From the NCBI GenBank assembly GCA_019638185.1, contig JAHBUH010000007.1:62001-126000 (forward strand): a stretch of 64,000 nt of DNA. Reading direction: 5' to 3'. Source of the DNA: Leadbetterella sp. (GTDB lineage Bacteria; Bacteroidota; Bacteroidia; Cytophagales; Spirosomataceae). The position numbers were made by a program, and so were the translations under genes. The notes beneath the pieces were generated by a model. The model saw nothing but the letters and a program-made list of their open reading frames with translations. It made no database searches and was not told the DNA's origin. This document shows, in pieces, positions 60,748-64,000 of the stretch (position 1 is its first letter; every line of letters begins with the position of its first letter).

Positions 60748-62004
60748 ATGAAAGAAAAAAACCAATACCTGATTCCTTTTATCCTGGTGACTTGCCTGTT
60801 CTTTATGTGGGGCCTGGCCAATAACCTTACCGGCGTACTGATCCCGCATTTAAGAAAGGCCCTGGAGCTCAGCAACACACAAAGCACCCTGGTAGATACG
60901 GCCGTTTATTTTGCCTATTTTATTGCAGCTATCCCCGCCGGCCTGCTCCTGAAAAAAACAGGTTACAAAAACGGGATCATCACCGGGCTTCTTATCTTTA
61001 GTACGGGTTGTCTTCTGTTTATCCCTGCCGCTAACAGCCGCGATTTCACCATTTTCCTGCTGGGATCCTTTATTATAGGTACCGGGCTGGCCACCCTGGA
61101 AACGGCGGCTAACCCGTATGCCGCCCGCCTGGGGCCGGAAGAAAGTGCCACCACCCGCCTGAACCTGGCGCAGTCGTTTAATGGCCTGGCCGCCACCGCC
61201 GCCCCTTTCCTGGGTACCCTTTTCATTCTTTCCGGTAAGGAACTCAGCCCTGAAGAACTGGCCGTGATGAGTGAAGCCGAGCGGGTCAGCTATTTTACTG
61301 CAGAGGCATCTTCCGTGAAAGGGCCTTATCTCATTATTGCCATCATCCTGCTGGTGCTGGCCCTGGTATTTTATTTCAGGAAGTTCCCGGAAGTGGAAGA
61401 AGTAGGAAATAATAAACAGGAGTCCGGTAGTTTTCTTGCCGCCTGGAAATACCCCGGCCTCCGGGCTGCGGTCATCACCCAGTTTTTTTATGTGGGTGCC
61501 CAGGTGTGTATCACCAGCTTTTTTATCCGTATGGCCATGACCGGCGGCGGCATGGGCGAAAAAGAAGCCGGCTCTTATTTAAGTATGTACGGTGCGCTGT
61601 TTATGATAGGGCGGTTTGCGGGCACGGGCCTTACCCGGGTCATTGCGCCGCCCCGGCTGCTGGCCATCTACTCCGTGGCCGCCATTCTCTTATGCTTCAT
61701 GGCCATCCACCTGGAGGGTAGCCTGGTGGTGTTTGCCCTGGGTGCCCTGGGCTTCTTCCTTTCCATCATGTTCCCTACCATATTTTCACTGGGCATAAAA
61801 GGATTAGGGCAGCATACCAAAGCCGGCTCCTCGCTGATCGTAATGGCCATTATAGGCGGAGGCATTTTCCCAGTGATCATGGGCAATGTAATAGACCGGA
61901 TCGGGGATAATATCCAGCCCGGTTATTATGTTCCCATGATGTGTTTTGTGGTGGTGCTGGGATTTGCGCTGTGGAATATGCGCCGGTTAAAAGTGAAAAG
62001 CTGA
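60748..62004 (+). CDS. fucP: L-fucose/proton symporter (MFS, FucP type)
   Basis: 418 residues with twelve membrane helices. The start LVTCLFFMWGLANNLTGVLIP and FMWG..N, together with LETAANPYAARLGP and TLFILSGK, are strong matches to the FucP subfamily. FucP imports L-fucose with a proton; related proteins take other sugars such as glucose or N-acetylglucosamine, so the exact sugar is not certain. It is followed after 13 bases by a mutarotase gene, supporting sugar uptake. Confidence 0.92.
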   Translation: MKEKNQYLIPFILVTCLFFMWGLANNLTGVLIPHLRKALELSNTQSTLVDTAVYFAYFIAAIPAGLLLKKTGYKNGIITGLLIFSTGCLLFIPAANSRDFTIFLLGSFIIGTGLATLETAANPYAARLGPEESATTRLNLAQSFNGLAATAAPFLGTLFILSGKELSPEELAVMSEAERVSYFTAEASSVKGPYLIIAIILLVLALVFYFRKFPEVEEVGNNKQESGSFLAAWKYPGLRAAVITQFFYVGAQVCITSFFIRMAMTGGGMGEKEAGSYLSMYGALFMIGRFAGTGLTRVIAPPRLLAIYSVAAILLCFMAIHLEGSLVVFALGALGFFLSIMFPTIFSLGIKGLGQHTKAGSSLIVMAIIGGGIFPVIMGNVIDRIGDNIQPGYYVPMMCFVVVLGFALWNMRRLKVKS

Positions 62005-62017
62005 ATTTTTATACAAG

Positions 62018-62365
62018 ATGAAAAAAATTGTCCTCGTACTGGACCTCAAAGATGACCCCGCCCTGATCGCTGAATACGAAGCGTATCACCGGGAGGTGTG
62101 GCCCGAGATCCTGGATAGTATCCGGGATTCGGGAATTCTCCGGATGGAAATCTACCGGTTTTCGAACCGCCTGTTTATGATCATGGAAACGGAAGAAGAT
62201 TTTTCTTTCGAGCGGAAAGGCGAAATGGATAAAGCTAACCCGAAAGTACAGGAATGGGAAGAGCTGATGTGGAAATACCAACAGGCTTTGCCGGGCTCAC
62301 CGCCGGGGGCGAAGTGGCTACCGGCAAAGCTTGTCTTCTCTATGGAATCAGAGCTCGGGGAATGA
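62018..62365 (+). CDS. L-rhamnose mutarotase family protein
   Basis: 115 residues. The pattern DLKDDPALIAEYEAYHREVWPEI (conserved Y.. H..VWPE), then GILRMEIYRFSNRLFMIMET and KVQEWEELMWKYQQALP, matches the RhaM/DUF718 family that interconverts sugar anomers. It lies 13 bases behind the fucose-type permease and may act on the imported sugar. The last 18 bases overlap the end of the convergent lipoprotein gene. Confidence 0.9.
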   Translation: MKKIVLVLDLKDDPALIAEYEAYHREVWPEILDSIRDSGILRMEIYRFSNRLFMIMETEEDFSFERKGEMDKANPKVQEWEELMWKYQQALPGSPPGAKWLPAKLVFSMESELGE

Positions 62366-62704
62366 GGATCTGAACTTAGTGAACTGGTCGGCTGTTAATA
62401 CCGCTTTAAGCTCTTTGTGGTAGTTCTCTTTGGTAGAGGCAGCCAGCCCCTGTTCATTATTTTCCCGGATCCGCTGAAGGAGTTTCTGGTTCACCACGTT
62501 AATGGTCAGTACTTTTTCTTCCTGGGGTTTATCCAGCCCCAGCACGGCCTTCATCCGGTTAGTCAGGTCCCTGGCCTGAGCTTCCGCACTGGAAGTACTC
62601 TGCGAAGAGGCCTGTCCGCCTCCGCCGCCCGTGCTCAGTCCCCCACCGGTAGCACAGGCTGTCATCAGCAGGGCTACCACGGCTATACTCATTAACTTTT
62701 TCAT
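62348..62704 (-). CDS. Small lipoprotein of unknown function
   Basis: 118 residues. Lipobox LLMTACATGG gives a lipid-anchored protein with a glycine and serine-rich linker, then a helical, charged region (AQARDLTNRMKAVLGLDKPQEEKVLTINV, split here) that resembles small periplasmic Spy/CpxP-like helical lipoproteins of Bacteroidota, which is a loose comparison. Convergent with the mutarotase gene (18-base overlap). Confidence 0.75.
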   Translation of the reverse strand: MKKLMSIAVVALLMTACATGGGLSTGGGGGQASSQSTSSAEAQARDLTNRMKAVLGLDKPQEEKVLTINVVNQKLLQRIRENNEQGLAASTKENYHKELKAVLTADQFTKFRSSFPEL

Positions 62705-62767
62705 TTTTCTTCGCGTTTAATCGTTGAGAAACATTTTACGTATTAGATCAGGAAACAGGCAAAAGGT

Positions 62768-63433
62768 TTAGACCGGTTCTGCCAGGTTCCCCATTTCATC
62801 AAAGTACAAATTAGATATTTCGCCAATTATAAAATTACCCTCCACCTGTACGGCCCTGGCCAGCACTTCCATGATCTCTTCCTGCCTGACCCGGCGGTGA
62901 ACGGGCTTCATGGTGCCGCCAAAGGCCCCGGGTTCCGCCAGCGGATTCCACTGGAAGATGGCGTCTACCAGGGTGCCGCGCGGTGCCATCAGCGGCGGGT
63001 AGCCCGTACCGCGGTAGTCCAGCTGGCGGGGATGTGGCAGCCCCAGCGCATGGCCGAACTCGTGCGCGGCCGTGGTGCTCTGGCCCAGCTGGTCGGTGAT
63101 CAGCCAATGCCCGGAGTTCTGGCCCAGCCCCATGCCCATCATGGAGCGCTCCACGATATTCGCGTCTTCCACCCGCACGAAATTCACTTCGTGTGAGCGG
63201 TTCTCCCGCATTTTCTGTTTGGCTTCTTCCACCGTTATGGCTTCCACCCGCACCTGGAAGCGTACTTTCAGGTAACGATCCGGCACCGGGATTACTACCA
63301 GTGGCTGGTTCCACATCCGGTTAATCTCCGCTTCTATATCCGCTGCCAGGGGGGCATCGGCGTATTTTCCATAGAGGAAAATACGGGCTTTCACCCGGAT
63401 CTCATCTTCTTCTATATAGCCTATCGCCGACAT
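62768..63433 (-). CDS. Matrixin-like zinc metallopeptidase
   Basis: 221 residues without a signal peptide. The zinc site HEFGHALGLPH matches HExxHxxGxxH, followed by a possible Met-turn in PPLMAPRG, as in M10-like metzincins. The N-terminal part (IGYIEEDEIRVKARIFLYGKYA) is beta-rich. Lack of a signal peptide is odd for a metzincin. It starts two bases after the rsmG stop, so the two genes are probably cotranscribed. Substrate unknown. Confidence 0.82.
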   Translation of the reverse strand: MSAIGYIEEDEIRVKARIFLYGKYADAPLAADIEAEINRMWNQPLVVIPVPDRYLKVRFQVRVEAITVEEAKQKMRENRSHEVNFVRVEDANIVERSMMGMGLGQNSGHWLITDQLGQSTTAAHEFGHALGLPHPRQLDYRGTGYPPLMAPRGTLVDAIFQWNPLAEPGAFGGTMKPVHRRVRQEEIMEVLARAVQVEGNFIIGEISNLYFDEMGNLAEPV

Positions 63434-63435
63434 GC

Positions 63436-64000
63436 TCAGAAGGGGATATACACCACTTTTTTGGTTTCAAAAAATTCTTCTTCAAAGTAATCCTTCAGCT
63501 CAAAGATGCGGTGTTTCCGCCGTACTTCGGCCATTTCTTCCTTCAGATCACCGCCTTTCAGGTAAAGGATGCCGTTATCCAGGGAGCTGAAATGATTCCT
63601 GTTGATCTTATTCCGTACCCAGCCCAGGAACGGCTCCATGCGGGTAACTGCCCGGCTGATGATAAAGTCGTACGTTCCGCGCAGCTGCTCCACCCGCTCA
63701 TGCTCGGCTTTTACATTGGTCAGTCCCAGTCCTGCCGCCACTTCCTCCACCACTTTGATCTTCTTCCCCACGGCATCTACCAGGTGAAAAGATACTTCCG
63801 GGAAAAAAATGGCCAGGGGAATCCCCGGGAATCCACCCCCTGTGCCCACATCCAGCACCTCGGAGTCATCTGCAAAACGGCAGACTTTGGCGATCCCCAG
63901 CGAATGCAGCACATGCCTTTCATACAGCAGGTCGATATCCTTGCGGGAGATCACATTAATTTTGGAATTCCACTCGGTATACAGCTCCTCCAGCCGGTCA
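63436..64000 (-). CDS. rsmG: 16S rRNA (guanine-N7) methyltransferase RsmG (5' end beyond the window)
   Basis: The frame runs off the right edge; the visible part starts DRLEELYTEWNSKINVISRK and continues with the conserved DIDLLYERHVLHSL, then the SAM-binding VLDVGTGGGFPGIPLA. The ORF start at 63954 (GTG) is internal. RsmG methylates G527 of 16S rRNA (E. coli numbering). It is followed by the metallopeptidase gene after a two-base gap. Confidence 0.95.
   Translation of the reverse strand, partial: DRLEELYTEWNSKINVISRKDIDLLYERHVLHSLGIAKVCRFADDSEVLDVGTGGGFPGIPLAIFFPEVSFHLVDAVGKKIKVVEEVAAGLGLTNVKAEHERVEQLRGTYDFIISRAVTRMEPFLGWVRNKINRNHFSSLDNGILYLKGGDLKEEMAEVRRKHRIFELKDYFEEEFFETKKVVYIPF

Overview
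The window looks like a chromosomal segment of a Bacteroidota bacterium. The evidence is a giant surface protein ending in a gliding-motility (type IX secretion, type B) C-terminal domain, BlaI/BlaR1-like and DUF1501/PSCyt gene families typical of the group, and several promoters of the Bacteroidota form (TTTG, about 19 bases, TAnnTTTG). It is mostly ordinary chromosome with several accessory islands. No rRNA, tRNA, CRISPR array, insertion sequence or prophage was recognised.

Layout. 1-1055: start of an unidentified gene divergent from an AraC regulator. 1117-5083: tight six-gene minus-strand operon (ABC ATPase, permease, YtrA-type GntR repressor, three exported proteins of unknown function) behind a promoter overlapped by two nested palindromes. 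5100-14351: SWIM-SNF2 helicase, a frameshifted glutamine amidotransferase, alcohol dehydrogenase, sugar acetyltransferase, EamA exporter, AAA ATPase and an exported Gfo/Idh/MocA oxidoreductase. 14469-15836: an AbiE-like two-gene module whose nucleotidyltransferase is frameshifted. 15906-22802: a PSCyt/DUF1553-DUF1501-TIM-barrel-DUF2231/cytochrome operon. 23066-25734: an amidohydrolase and a lipoprotein. 25754-30665: pheT, a coiled-coil gene, zapA and rny behind a structured leader. 30732-36767: a DUF4143 ATPase and, divergently, blaI-blaR1-like-S9 peptidase; the gap holds an array of palindromes repeating every 32-33 bp. 36786-38892: an alkaline phosphatase remnant, a phosphodiesterase-like gene, a 29-residue membrane peptide gene with a complete promoter, and a GNAT-like gene with a 59-residue partner. 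38952-42518: carA-thrC-HipA-like kinase-DUF3037, apparently one transcription unit. 42696-47738: universal stress protein, barnase/barstar pair, DUF2461, WYL regulator, DinB, and an FAD/2Fe-2S reductase. 47872-60471: a 3,949-residue adhesin with about thirty tandem four-cysteine repeats and a small secreted companion. 60748-64000: fucose permease and mutarotase, a lipoprotein, a metallopeptidase and rsmG (running off the edge).

How genes work together. Four likely self-regulated modules stand out: the GntR/ABC operon, blaI-blaR1, the wHTH/nucleotidyltransferase pair, and possibly the DUF4143 ATPase with its palindrome array. There are several toxin-immunity or toxin-antitoxin style pairs (barnase/barstar, HipA/DUF3037, AbiE-like, GNAT/59 aa). 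At least three genes are broken: the amidotransferase, the nucleotidyltransferase and the alkaline phosphatase. The strongest candidates for something undescribed are the palindrome array beside the DUF4143 ATPase, the GntR/ABC operon with its three unknown exported proteins, and the HipA/DUF3037 pair placed directly behind carA-thrC. All assignments are from reading the sequence only; no database search was possible.
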